From: Coriaria nepalensis
Taxonomy: Eukaryota > Streptophyta > Magnoliopsida > Cucurbitales > Coriariaceae
Assembly: GCA_027186245.1 (NCBI GenBank)
Contig: CP114486.1
Span: forward strand, 2,790,001 to 2,854,000
Reading direction: 5' to 3'
DNA length: 64,000 nt
Below the pieces are notes generated by a model that was not told where the DNA came from, made no database searches, and saw only the letters and a program-made list of their open reading frames with translations. Of this stretch, positions 35,401 through 47,203 are shown one piece after another. Each line of letters opens with the position of its first letter. The stretch's first letter is position 1. A program made the position numbers and the translations under genes.

Positions 35401-37474
35401 TTACTCTTTTCTTTCTTCAAGAATCTTCATCCCTTGATACCTCCCAAGCATTAACAAGGTCCCCATCGGATTTGCTCCGGGCGATTCCTCGAAAGTTGAG
35501 CCATCCACAACTCTCAACCCCTTCACACCATAAACCTTAAAATCTTGATCAACAACTGAACCAACCAAACAACCACCATGATAATGATAGAAAGTTCTCA
35601 CGTTTTCTTTACAGAATCTTTTAAGCTCATCTTCATTAGCCACTAACTCATCATTCTTACGTTCAATCCCCAAGAAAAAGGCAACTGCTTGAGACATCAA
35701 AACCTTCCCCAGCATTTGTCTCATTTTAACACATCTTTCCAAATCAATCTCCTTTGAAAGATAATTGAATTTCACAGCTGGATTTTGCCTCGGATCCTTG
35801 CTGTTCAATCTAACCTCCCCTCTTGACTCAGCAAATGCTAGCTTTGCAGCCACTGGCATTCTAGTTGAATTGAAGCTTATGGGCAGAATTCCGGCTTCAA
35901 TTATGATGTTATAATCATATGCTACTCCTACAACTTGAGGCGGGTCTGGAATTCGATTTTCGGGTTTGGAATCTCCTAATAGAGCAATGCCCGGGTTGTC
36001 TTTCATGCCCTTTCCTACATTGTTTAGATCGGTCTTCATGGAAATGTTAAATTGTTGAAGGTGTTTGAGTGGTCCGATTCCGCTTAATAACAGGATTTGA
36101 GGGCTACCTAGAGCTCCTGCTGATAATATTACATCACCTAAAGAAGTAGAGTTGTCTTGGTTTTTGAGATAGGCTTTATGGATTTTGTCTGTTTTGCCAT
36201 CACTCTTGATGAATCTTATACCAATAGCTCTGTGTTTGTCTTCATCCTTACCTGCACCATAGTAAAGAGAGTCCAATGATCTTCCCAAGTAAGAGTTAAG
36301 AATGTTACAAGTGAATGTTGGAGTTGAGAGATTAGTCTTCATCAAGTGCACCATTAGATGTCTTCCATTACAACAAGTGTGTGCAATACGATTACATAGT
36401 CGTAAAAAAGTTCAAATTGATTGGAAACATGTGTAAGGTTCGAGTTATTAGTTGGTTTGCAGCCAGTTTGTTTGAAACTCAAGTAGAGGTCAAAATCTAA
36501 TTTGGGCACACGAGATATCAGTTAGCTTCAATCGCTCATTTAAGTGAAACTAATTTCTCAAAATGCCAATTAAAAGTATTAGATGACGATGATTTTCAAG
36601 CTCACCATGATTATGTTGAAATATGACATTCTTCACTGTTGCATTCAAAAGAACTGTGATTCTATCCGGATTACCAGCCCCAATAAGAAGATCGGCCGAA
36701 GTATGTCTCTTTCCAAACTCATCAAAGATGCTTCCTCCTATTCTAGTTCCCTCTATGTGATCCACACTATAACCATTATAAGGTAAAATTCCAGCTTCCA
36801 AAAACCCAAACTCAACAACTGTCTGCCAAGGAGTCAACTCTGGCACAAACACCACTCTAGATTCCACCCATTCATACCCTTCTCTCACCTTCTCTTTATC
36901 CCATCCAGCTTTCAATATAAAATCATCACTAGCTCTACTATAGAACCCGCCATTTATGGCTGAGGACCCACCCAGAACCCGCCCCCTGTGGTTTGGAACC
37001 CCTTCCTCAGAGACAAAGCTTTGTGCAATTGATGCGTACTCGTCTGTTTCGAGCAATGGGAAACCATAATGCTTCTTGTCGGAAACTAGAGGATTCTCAT
37101 AGGGGGATCCACCACGTTCAACCAATAGCACCGAGAATTTCTCGGACAAGGTTACAGCTAAGGGACACCCGGTTGTACCTCCCCCAACAACAATGTAATC
37201 AAAGGACTTGCCGGATACTTCTTCCAAGTTTGAAGTCATGTAAGGGAACAACCCTTTTCCTATAGTTAAGGATAGGTGTTAGTTAACTGGATTTTTTATG
37301 ACATAGACTTAACAGTTAAAAAGTTTAATATGTTAGAAAACAAACTCAACAAATAAGACAGGATGATTAAGATGCGGCCATGAACATACCTTGCGGTTGT
37401 TGAGAAGATAAGTCAATGGATCGGAAGACAAATAGGAGAAGCCAAAGTTTGATCAGAATGGTTAGAGAATCCAT
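35401..37474 (-). CDS. Secreted GMC oxidoreductase (HOTHEAD / mandelonitrile lyase-like)
   Basis: Three exons read leftward: 37474-37390, 37259-36606 and 36251-35401, phase-consistent, about 529 residues. Exon 1 encodes a signal peptide (MDSLTILIKLWLLLFVF). The FAD-binding Rossmann motif VVGGGTTGCPLA is near residues 52-63, followed by LLVERGG. GMC signature 1 is GRVLGGSSAINGGFYSRA and signature 2 is LSAGALGSPQILLLSGIGP. The C-terminal catalytic region has YHYHGGC and GANPMGTLLMLGRYQG. The family includes HOTHEAD (about 590 residues), which oxidises omega-hydroxy fatty acids, and (R)-mandelonitrile lyases. Here the substrate-domain segment after NRIPDPPQVVGV is shorter than in HOTHEAD, so the substrate cannot be assigned. 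The minus-strand frame running on upstream of 36251 is intron sequence: splicing at 36606/36251 restores phase. Similar Arabidopsis genes are At1g14185/At1g14190, from memory. Confidence 0.9.
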
Positions 37475-38007
37475 GAAGATATACCTTTTTTTTTCTTTGG
37501 TATTTTACAATGTAGAAAGCCTTGGTTATATGTCATTTAACTCTCTGATTTAATATAAACTATGATGCATTTGCAGTCAGTCACGCCTTGTTTAGGCAAA
37601 ATGATTTTGCTGCTATTATGATTTCTTAACTTCTGGTTTTCCTCAAATCAAACACTCTTGTATAAATCTAGAATCAATCATCATTAAGACATTGTCAATT
37701 TCTCAAGTCATGTACATATATTAAGTGTTTAGCATCATCATTAGTCCCATTAGCTTAAGTTTGTCTTTAATGACTCCAAAAATATACACAAAAAATAGGC
37801 ATGAATGCTAACAAGATGTTTCCCAACAATATGATATGATGTTCCTTTTCTCCCCCTCTGGCATATACAATCACAATATACATTCTCTTACAAGCATAAG
37901 ATATACATATATATATGAATTTAAGGTCCCACTGAATTGTTCTAACAGTCTCCTTGCTGTTCAAATCCATTCCTTTTTATGAATCTTAATGAACATCACT
38001 TTCCTGA
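37475..38007. other. Spacer between the GMC and MYB-CC genes
   Basis: About 530 bp. It holds the GMC promoter and the MYB-CC 3' UTR, both genes reading leftward. No ORF of note. Confidence 0.6.
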
Positions 38008-39398
38008 TCATATTGCCTTGTTCAAGTCGATCAATTCAGACAACCTGAACTTGCACAATTTGTTATCACGTTCCTCGGAACAATTACCGTCCGAAATCGT
38101 GCTTCCACTTCTCTTCCTTCCACCATTCCTTACCGGATTGATCTCCATCAATGGAAGCTCAACGGAAGCCCTTTCCTTCTCTTCTTCCTTACTTCTGGAA
38201 CTCTCCAAGGACGTTAAGGAACTTTCAACGGAACATATCGTCCCACATTTTATTTTCTTTTTATCGATATCAATAGAGCTCAGCCCTTCTAGTTCAGTTA
38301 ATTCCGAGATTGAAGAACTCGGGCAGTTTGTACTCACCATGGATGCCAAATGAGAGAGCTCGGATTTTGCAGTGTCCAAACCTGAAGAAGAGGAAGGAGA
38401 AGAACGGTATTCGGAAAGTGTTTCTTGTGCTTTCTTTAGTACTGACTGTAAATATTTTCCCTGAGCTTCTATTCTAAGCTGTAGATGTCTCTGCACCTGC
38501 ATATATAAAGTGATGTTTAATTTGAATAGTTAATACTTTGAGTGATTCGATTTCGATTTAGATTTTTTCTCTCTTTCTTCTACCTCAATCTGTTCATGCA
38601 GTTTTTTCTGCACTTCTAGTTGCATTTTCAGGGCCTGAGCAATCTCCAAGCTTCTGATGATCATAAAACATATATTCTATTAAAATTTCATGAAATTATC
38701 AAATGGAAATAAGAATCTGTTCTGAACTATTACTCATTATCATGGCTCTGAATGAAATCCTCATCACTGCTCTGAGTCTCTTTATAACCTCCATCAAAGA
38801 AACATCATGAGTAAGAAAATGAAAAAAAGAACAAAACAAGAGCCAAAAAACCAATGGCAGTGCTGTAAATTATCAGTCGAAAGCTCGAAAATCACCTTCC
38901 GGCTGCTTATCATCAGAACTAGCATCTGATTGTTGGCTTTTCCCTAGCCGGTATTTCTGGGGGGGAAAAAAAAAAACAGAGCAATCACTTAATAAAAATT
39001 CAACCTTTTTCTCTTCTTAGTCTGGATAAATGAAATGAACATCTAACTATTAACCTGCAAATGGCTCTTCAAGTGGTATAAACTTAATCCAGGAATTCCC
39101 ATTAGCCTCATCAAACTCTTTGGTGTAGCCTCTGCTCATTCATAAACACATACCCCAAAAAAAAAAAAAAAAAAAAGAAAGGAAATTTAGAATCTATATA
39201 TAACTTTGAAAAAGAAGAATGTTCTTAAAAGATCATAATGAATAAGATGATGCATATATATTGTATATGAACATAACTATCTGCTCCTCCAAGCTGAATG
39301 ACAGCTTCAACAAATCTTTGATGAAGGTCAGAAGTCCACTTCAATCTGGGCTTAGGATCATCAGTTGATAAAACCAAGTTCATTTTCTGACTCTGCAT
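38008..39398 (-). CDS. MYB-CC (GARP/PHR-like) transcription factor, At1g69580 type
   Basis: Six exons read leftward: 39398-39278, 39131-39055, 38956-38896, 38788-38734, 38653-38584 and 38496-38008, all phase-consistent, about 290 residues. The single MYB-like GARP domain spans about residues 16-72, with KPRLKWTSDLHQRFVEAV, LGGADKATPKSLMRLMGI, PGLSLYHLKSHLQKYRLGK. A coiled-coil follows (SLEIAQALKMQLEVQKKLHE, then QIEVQRHLQLRIEAQGKYLQ), whose LHEQIEVQ is the LHEQLE-type motif that defines MYB-CC proteins. The C-terminus is Ser/Glu-rich. Relatives include PHR1, the phosphate-starvation regulator, and the phloem factor APL. The exact target genes of this member are not known to me. The first five exons are too short for a simple ORF scan and were placed by splice signals and domain continuity. 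Confidence 0.93.
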
Positions 39399-41609
39399 AT
39401 TGCTGTTTGGCAGGTAAGAAAAGAAAATGAGTGAAACATAAATGTTGTATTATTTTTTTCTTAAAGAAATTATTTTATGTATGGTTTGAAGATATGGAAA
39501 CTAATGCAATCTCTTCTTATAAATTTAGGAGTAGTTGACAAGTCCTATGTTCTCACTCCATATCTGGAAACATGTAAGTAGGGCCAAGTGTCGAGGGGGG
39601 GAATATATGCTCTCAGATGTGGGCTCTTTCTCTATGTCTTCATACCAACTTTTTTTTTTTTTTTTTTTAATTGTTGATATCATCATCTATTTATTCATTT
39701 ATTAGTTTGCTTTGTTCTTTGACTTGGAAGGGTGGAAAGAATCTCACTCTAATGCAGCAACAAGAAAGAAAAAAAATACACAGTTGAATTGAGAGTCTTA
39801 AAAGGAGAGAAAAAGGAAGGAAAAGTGCTTTTTTTTTTTTTTCTTTCTTTTTATTGGGTGCTGTTTTTCCCACCACACTCCCTCTCTATCTGAAGTAGGT
39901 GGCCCCACCATCATAAAATAAGGGGATGCAGCTTTCTTAACACTGACAAGCTTTAAACTTTAAGGCATTATGGAAAAATAACAATGAATCAATACTGTAA
40001 GCTTTAAACTATATATATATATATGAATTTTTTGAGGGTAACTATAGAGAGTGATGTTTCACCACTACTATCAGTGGTCTAATGCTTGGAGTGTTGACAC
40101 TTACATAACTTGAGTTAAACTTGGATAACTTGAGTACTGATATTAGTGGGAGAGGGTGATGATGTAGTAGTGTGGCTGATAGATTCTTTTTGTTGTTTGG
40201 GGGGAAGGGGGAATCAAAGAATCTAACATTAGATTTCTTACAAGCTAATAAACTAAACAAGTTTATATTTTTTTCCCCTTAAAAAGTAGTAGTATTCTAA
40301 CTAAAGGAGAATCAAATCAAACATCTTATTGAAAATTTCAAGTAATGTAAAAGGAATTGCCACCCGTTAGCTTATTTTTACATATTCACATCCCCTATAG
40401 TCTTATTATATACGGATACAATACAGCTACTTATTGCTTGCCTTTTTCTATCTATTAGCCTATCAAGAAGGGCCACATTAGGCAACTGGAGTAAGAAAAC
40501 AAGATGATCTCAAATTTGCCTTTTAACTCTGTGATCCATATTGAAACCCATCAAGTGTTGATCGAACTGGTCGGTCGGTAACTCAAGGGAGGGAAAAGAG
40601 AAAAAGAAAGATCAAAAAATGGCCAACAACAATATCGTAAAAGCTAATTGAATCATCAGAATACAGAGAGGAATCTTCAATTTTGATCCGTATGTACATA
40701 TATTTCCTCCCTTATTTTTATTTTTAGGTATGAGCTCAACAGCTATGATAAGTGGTATCAATCTCCAATCATTGTTCTTTAATTAAAGCAAATGCCATCT
40801 TAGTGCCTTACATTCACTTGGTCAGCAAGCTAGCCAGCTAGCTGCCTTCTTTATTTTAATAAAAGAAAACCTTAGATGATACTAAACCTATGTTTAGCTT
40901 CTTAACCCATATAATAAACTAACAAAATAAAGAAACATAAAACTTATGTTTAGATGTTAATTGACAATATACGTATATAATTGGTAAGCCTATTAAGATC
41001 CTTCATTCTTTCAGACAGATAAGAAAAATCCATCTATATCTTCAATATCAACTTGTATATAAATTATAACGATGATATAATTTAGTCTATGAGAAAATAT
41101 TATTCCTTATTTGTTCATATTCCAAAGAGAAGGAATAAAAATTAGGACAAGTTTTGATGGTATATGGCCAGAATGTTTGAAAAACAAGTAAAGAAGGAAG
41201 ACAACGAAATGATGTTAATTTTAAGCACTTTTTTCTTTTTTTTTTTTCACTTTGAAACATTATTCTATAAGTAGATCATAAATAAATAAAAGGAGATTCC
41301 AGGATGATGCCTAAAAAGTGATTGAAACAAATAAAGTAGAGTTCATGATCATATATATATATATATATATATAAATATAAAGGACCCCATTAGTGGAGAT
41401 CTCTAAAATCCAAAAAGCATAGAAAGAAAAATAAGGATGAAGAGAATATTAAGCCATAGCGTCATGAATCAGGAAAAGAGAGAGAAAAAGAATCAGTCAT
41501 CATCCCACTAAAAAGGGGGAAAACAATAATTATTGCTACAATTTTATTGGTAAAATGACGCCAGTAATATGTCACTAATGATTACATTTTAAATTTCTCA
41601 CAAAATGAA
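39399..41609. other. Upstream region of the MYB-CC gene, intergenic
   Basis: About 2.2 kb with poly-T/poly-A tracts (39649-39669, 39829-39842), pyrimidine-rich stretches and an AT microsatellite at 41352-41373. No gene is supported. The ORFs at 39691-39876 and 40042-40260 are low-complexity. Confidence 0.6.
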
Positions 41610-42470
41610 GAGAGAAAATTATGATAATTCTTAAAATTTAATATAATTTATAATAAATATTTAGAGAATTTCATGAAATAAAATTAAGATATTTAATTTT
41701 AATTTTAAATTATAATAAATTTTTAATTATGTTAAAAATAGATATAATGATCACGTTATATGTTTATTAAATAATTATTAAAATTATAAAATTGACTTAA
41801 TTTAAAATATTATTTATCTTTTTACCCTATTTGAATTAAATTTAATTTTTTTGATCCATTTTATTTATTTATTTCTTTTTATTTCTTTTCTATTTCTACA
41901 GCTACCATCCTCCTCTTCCGCCGCTACCACCAACTTTCATCGCAGAATAAAAATATTCAAATTTTAATTTTTTTTCTCATGTTTTTCTCTTTAACTCTAA
42001 ATATCAAAATATTAAACTTTTAAATTTATATGTTAGCGGTTTATCACTACTATCACCAACCTCTATCGCCGACATAAAAATATTATAATATTAATTATTT
42101 TTTATTTTATCTCTTAAATATTAAAATACTAATATTAGAATATTAAAATTTTTAAAATTGGTGGTAACGATGGTGGAGAGGGTAGTAGCAATGGTGAATG
42201 AGGGTGGTAACGGCTAATATGGTGGAAATAGAGAAGAAATTAAGAAGAAAAAAAGGATTAAAAAAATCATATATAAATTAACTGGGTAAAAATATAAATT
42301 AAATTAAATTTTGATCAATTTTAGAATTTAAGTGATCACTTTATATATTATGTACATGATCATTCAATCTATTTCTAATAAAATTAAATATTTATTATAA
42401 TTTCTAAAAAAATTAATTATTTATTATAATTTTTATTAAATAAAAATTTATCCTAAAATCCCGAAGAAAG
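41610..42470. mobile_element. Foldback-type element with long imperfect inverted repeats
   Basis: The arms, about 41620-41950 and 42150-42460, are reverse complements over some 300 bp with many differences. Matching landmarks are ATAATAAATATTTA, AATAGAT.TAATGATCA, TTTTTACCC and GCTACCA / TGGTAGC-like runs. Inside, a CCGCTACCACCAAC...AATAAAAATATT unit is repeated in direct orientation (41920-41960 and 42038-42076). There is no coding capacity. Target-site duplications could not be fixed, so the boundaries are approximate. Confidence 0.62.
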
Positions 42471-43077
42471 AACACATAACTTCGTGCGTGTAATATCCTG
42501 CAATGTGTTGTCGATCGTTCAAAGTCCATTTCATTTAAAACCCAAATCCAGAACTCACTCAAATTATAATTTCAGTGGGTTGGTACAATGAGTGATTAAA
42601 GGTGTAAAGCCTTAGGTCAAATTTTTCCGCCTAAAGGTGGTGGTTAAACCACTAGCATCAGCGGTTGATTGGATATCTCTGAGAATAATAATTTAAAAAA
42701 AAAAAAAAAAAATCTCTCCAAATATTATAACAATTCCATGTTTCCTTTTTCCATTACAAGATTGTTATTCTATGAATCTTATCAGTACTTTGCAACGAAG
42801 TTTGATCTAATTGATTAATATGAATGCATGGAACTGGGTCCTTTTATTTTACTAACTATAGTCATTAATAATTAAGACACGACATAGTTATACGTCGGAC
42901 ACAGGTTCACAGCATACACGGTATATACTACATACTGAGGTCGAGCGATCGATTCAGTCCGACCACTTTATCGATGTATACTCTTTTTAATGATCTTCAC
43001 TACAGGATATTGATTGTACAAACTAATTATACATGTAGAAATACATATTCATTCTTGATTATAAATAAGTTAATTAA
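42471..43077. other. Spacer between the foldback element and the PSY gene
   Basis: About 600 bp including the probable 3' UTR of the leftward PSY-type gene. Nothing else recognised. Confidence 0.5.
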
Positions 43078-43595
43078 TTAGAGCACTCTCACTGCTGGTG
43101 GCTTTGGAGTGTGGTTGCGATTGGCTTCCGGCGGGGAATAGTCGTTGATCATGTCCTGCAAATTTCTCCGATTAATCCCGTCGATAATCAACTCTCTCAC
43201 AGGTTTCTTTGCCCTAATACCCTACTTAATTAAGCAATTAATTAATCAGAGAAATTATGAATGAAATCAATCATATAATTCTTATGTATAGAGAACTGCA
43301 ATGATCTAATTACCTGGATGTTTCTCCGAGATGATTGAATATATCGATCATCCTTGCCGCCAAACAGATGAGTGATAGTCCCTGTGGTAAATTAATCAAT
43401 TGGATTAAAAAAGCAATTAATTAAGTTAATAAATTGATCGAAAGCAAAGGATTAAAGAAGAAGATGAAGATGAACAAGGAATTGTAATTAGATACTTGAT
43501 GTCGGAACTGGATCGGCTGGGATAATATTGAAGAAGATGAGAATAGAGAAAAGTAGTAGGATAAGAAGAAGAAGGCGATGAGTTTGGACAGCCAT
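43078..43595 (-). CDS. PSY: Precursor of a PSY-type tyrosine-sulfated secreted peptide
   Basis: Three exons read leftward: 43595-43496, 43381-43314 and 43221-43078, with GT-AG introns and phase-consistent joins, giving a 103-residue precursor. It opens with a strongly hydrophobic signal peptide (about residues 6-26, LLLLILLLFSILIFF) ending near IIPADP. The middle is basic (SSRRN, RAKKPVRE, NRRN). The C-terminus, DYSPPEANRNHTPKPP from Asp83, fits the PSY pattern DYxxPxxNxxHxP: Asp83, Tyr84, Pro87, Asn90, His93 and Pro95 all present. PSY peptides are sulfated on this tyrosine by TPST in the Golgi, secreted, and sensed by leucine-rich-repeat receptor kinases (PSYR) that balance growth and stress. 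RGF/GLV and CLE peptides also have related tails, but the spacing fits PSY better. No exon is long enough to show up in an ORF scan. Confidence 0.8.
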
Positions 43596-43657
43596 TGTCC
43601 TCACTTCATGTACTATACTGATTAGAAAAGGAAAGAAAAAATGTTATTTAATAATCA

Positions 43658-44533
43658 TGGCCAAATCTTACTTTACCTCCTTAAATTATTACTATCTTAG
43701 ACATAACACCCTTCAATTACCAGACTTTATAAATGCCATTCTCAAACTATTCATAAGTTAGATAATCACCCCCTCTACGGTTATTTCCGGTGACATGCGA
43801 TTCCCACGTGCTTTTTAAAAGATATTTGGACAAAAAGGCCCCTAAGCATTTGGTTCCAGTTTTTTTTGCGTGGGTTATGGCCTATGGGTTATATATTGAA
43901 TATATTATTTAGTTTTCAACTTAAAAACAGTCGTGGCTCCCTTCATCTATCAATGGCTCTCTCCTGCCATTAGTGGCATTGAAGACTCATATTTCAGAGA
44001 CGGCGAAGAGGGAGTAAGGAAAGACGACTTGATAGAGAGAGAGGGTAAATGGTTGCTTACTTAAGAGAGATGTCGTAGCTCCGGTGGTGGTTTCCGGCGC
44101 AGTGGTAAAGCAGGGAGAGAGGAGTTAATTAGGGTTTGGACCACTTTGATGAAGCCTAGATGGAGTCTGCGACAAACTTCAGTCAAGTTTCTTATTTTTA
44201 ATTCTTACTTTTTAAATAAACTAAGCTATTGTTTTTAAGTTGAAAACTAAATAATATATTCAATATGACTCATAGCCCACTCAACATAATCAATAACCCA
44301 TAACTCATAACCCACGAAAAAAAAAAAAAAAACTGGAACCAAATGCTTAGGGGCATTTTTGTCCAAATATTTTTAAAAAAGCATGTGAGAATCGCATGTC
44401 GCCGGAAACAGCCGTAGATGGGGTGATTATCTAACTTAAGAATAGTGTAAGGAGCCTATTTATAAAGTTGGTAGTTGAACGGGGCTATATCTAACATAAT
44501 AATAGTTTCAGGGGGCGAAGTAAGATTTGGTCT
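43658..44533. mobile_element. Small non-autonomous relative of the MULE at 23182-26346
   Basis: About 876 bp without coding capacity. Outer ends GGCCAAATCTTAC (left) and GACCAAATCTTAC (right, reverse-complemented) match each other. The flanks share TAATCAT (AATAATCAT / TTTAATCAT), a likely worn 9-bp target duplication. The left arm is about 270 bp, up to CTTAAAAACAG near 43929, and the right arm is about 560 bp. The outer parts match both arms of the large element. The interior and the inner part of the left arm are missing, so this is an internal-deletion derivative. Confidence 0.85.
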
Positions 44534-45185
44534 TTAATCATCCATATATGAAATGTTTGTGTTTGTCCTCATTAACTATTTTTGGTTATACACTAACTAA
44601 TTTGTTTAGGTGGTTAATTAAAACTATGGGATTGGTTAAGGCTGGGTGCAGAGAATTAAGTGACGTATGGTGGAAGATTAACAAACACTAATCAACCATT
44701 AAGTGAAGTGTCATTGTAGTGCACCTACTAGCTTGCTAGCTTAGTGCTCTAAGCAATAATTCAAGTGGAGACTATAAGCACATGATTTCTATGTATATTA
44801 TATCTCCTTAGAAACTCGGACCTGTTTACATTAGTTTTTTTTAACACTTAATTAAGAGGTTAAGTGTGTGAAACATGATCATGTATAGGACTTAATGAAG
44901 TTAAGAACAAAGTAGTAGTGTAGTGTACAAGGCATACTTTTGTTTTGTCGGTTTCCATTCCAACAACCTGGCCTAGAGCGGCCAATAGGACATAGATAAT
45001 TGTTAATTAGTGTGTTTGAGTAGAGAGCACAAATGAAAACCATGGCCCTTATGCTAGCGAAAAGCTAATAACAAATTAATTAGCCACGGGATTAATCATA
45101 AGTACTTCATACTATTACAGAGACGTAAAATACTCTAGAATAGTAAATCCTGAAACCCCTTCTAATACCCTCCCGTAGACTTGAC
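44534..45185. other. Intergenic region
   Basis: About 650 bp, no recognisable gene or element. Confidence 0.5.
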
Positions 45186-45720
45186 AATCCGGGTCAGCCC
45201 GGCCAGCTTTGGGCTGTGCCGAGATGGGCTCGGTATAGGCCATGCTGGGATGGGCCATGCTATGCTAGTGCCTGTGTTGGGCCTTGAAAACCAAGGCCCG
45301 ACACGGGCACGGGCACATTTATTCACGGCTGAGTGTGTGCCTTTTTTATTTTTTATTAATTAAGTATAAATAATTTTTTGTTTAAGAAGTTATCATAATA
45401 ATTACGTCATAAATAAGATTATATAATTTAGTAATCAGATAACATATTATATTATATAATAATAAGACATTTTTCGCAATCTTTCGGTTTTAGAGTTCGG
45501 TAGGAGGAGTTGATTACGAAGAAGAGACTTAAGAGGGGCCAGCTAGACCAAAGAAAGATGCTAGTGGGAATTACAAATTACTTTACACAAATAATTATAA
45601 CATTTGTTTAATCATGGATAACACAAATACATACTTATACACAATAAAAAATACATAATTACAGAATCTAATGCTCCGTGCCCATACCGGCCATGCCCAT
45701 TTTGCCATCTGGCCTCCGGA
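45186..45720. mobile_element. Possible hAT-type non-autonomous element
   Basis: A GC-rich block (45186-45315) built from GGGC/GCCC words (CCGGGTCAGCCCGG, GATGGGCCATGC, GACACGGGCACGGGCAC) is separated by AT-rich sequence from a second block (45670-45718) with GTGCCCATACCGGCCATGCC. Repeated GGGC/GCCC words near the ends are typical of plant hAT elements. Precise termini and an 8-bp target duplication were not identified, and the right block touches the copia fragment. Confidence 0.35.
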
Positions 45721-46040
45721 AGAGCTTGGAACATAGCAACTGAAAACGAAAGGGGGACAGGCCATTAGTGAGTGTGTCTGCAATTTAATCCGTAGTAGAT
45801 AAGAAGCTAACATTTAATTGTTTCCGAGATACCATATTCCGGACAAAGTGAATGTCTATCTCGATATGCTTGATCGGACATGAAAAACTGGATTCGCTAT
45901 GAGGTATGTCATCACACCATAGAAGAGTTGGCGCCCACGATAGAGAAAAGTGTACCTTGATTAAAAGGGACAAGAGCCAGCATATATATTTCAACAGAAG
46001 GAAGTGCAATAAGTCCTTAGCTCGGCATTCCATTTCTTGT
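45690..46040 (-). pseudogene. Ty1/copia RNase H fragment
   Basis: The minus strand encodes the end of a copia polyprotein: LLWCDD, KHIEIDIHFVRNMVSRKQLN and FLSTTD, then an in-frame stop and a readable DSLT-like continuation. This is the RNase H domain and its C-terminal tail. No reverse transcriptase, integrase or LTR is attached. An isolated relic, distinct from the gag-side relic at 32760-34322. Confidence 0.8.
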
Positions 46041-47203
46041 ATTTAAACTTGTTTAATCCTCCTACACCTTTCACTACTACAAGATCCAATTACTATCCAA
46101 TTAAGAGCTAACACTGGTCTATTCGGTTCAAGAGACAATCGGTCTTATATTTTTCTTAGGGATAAGGAAGTTGCCGATAAGTATTAGGTTTCCTATCTCC
46201 TTTAGAAGTCTTTTAGTCCTAGAATCAACCGTCACATTATTAAGCGAAACAACAAAACGCAACAAATTAGATATTGGAAAGAACTCCGACAGGGGAAATC
46301 CGTTTCTTCTTCGGTAAATAAAAAGAATAAACAAATGTTACACTATTGATCAAAACCCTTTGACCGTTTTCAACTGAAGATCGAACTCAAAGGTGACGAT
46401 ACAAATGTCAGATATTCCACCTGACATAGGGTTATTTGAATAAAGTTAATGCGCAGGATGCCAGGAAGATGTTGGTGAAGCACATTTTTTAGCATGTGAA
46501 AGAAGAGATATTTGAAGGAATCTTTTAGCAAGGCCGGACTTCTGAAGGGCAGTGTCATGTGTTTGAGGATGAGGAATCTAATATGGAGGATGTGATCAAG
46601 AAAGTTTTTGAGAAGAGAGATGGGTTTATATATGGAAGAGAATTGCAGAGTTTTATGTGATTGATTTTGATGAGTTTGTGCAGTTCATGTTACTTTAAAT
46701 TTATTCCCATGTAAATTGATTCAAAATAATTTAACATAAATTATAAAAATAATTAATATTAACCTTCTAAATATGGTTAATATAATATTTTCTATTTTCT
46801 ATGATTTTTTCTTTTGTCAGGATTTAAGAACCTCCAAACAACCTCCGGCCTTATACGGCCACCGTAAATACTGGATGTCTAAATCCTCCGCTTCATAAGA
46901 TGCTATGGCTGGCCTTAAATATGCAGTCCATATTGAATGATTAAGAACAGCTTTTTTTTTTTTTTAATAATAATATTAGAATCTTGAACCAAATTATACC
47001 AAAATAATCAATGACATCAAAATTGACCTTGGAAAAAAATAAACTGCAAAAGATAGTTGACTCGGTCATGGGATTTTGGAAAATGATCTCGTGCATATCA
47101 AATTTACATGAAAATTAATGACTGGAAGACGATGCACGAGTACTACACATGTATGCCAAGGTCTCTTTTCAAAATTTATTCATATATTATTATATATAAA
47201 TCT
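46041..47203. other. Intergenic region downstream of the MYB gene
   Basis: About 1.2 kb. The part at 46370-46680 is less AT-rich and may be a transposon or gene fragment, but no domain can be named. The rest is AT-rich, and the MYB 3' UTR must lie at its right edge. Confidence 0.45.

Noticed and set aside
36252..36354. Upstream extension of the long minus-strand ORF of the GMC gene as coding sequence
   Set aside because: Frame is open by chance; splicing at 36606 and 36251 restores phase and family alignment, and the extra residues have no match to GMC proteins.
45595..45813. 72-residue minus-strand ORF as a gene
   Set aside because: It is made of the copia RNase H tail and adjoining hAT-like GC-rich sequence.
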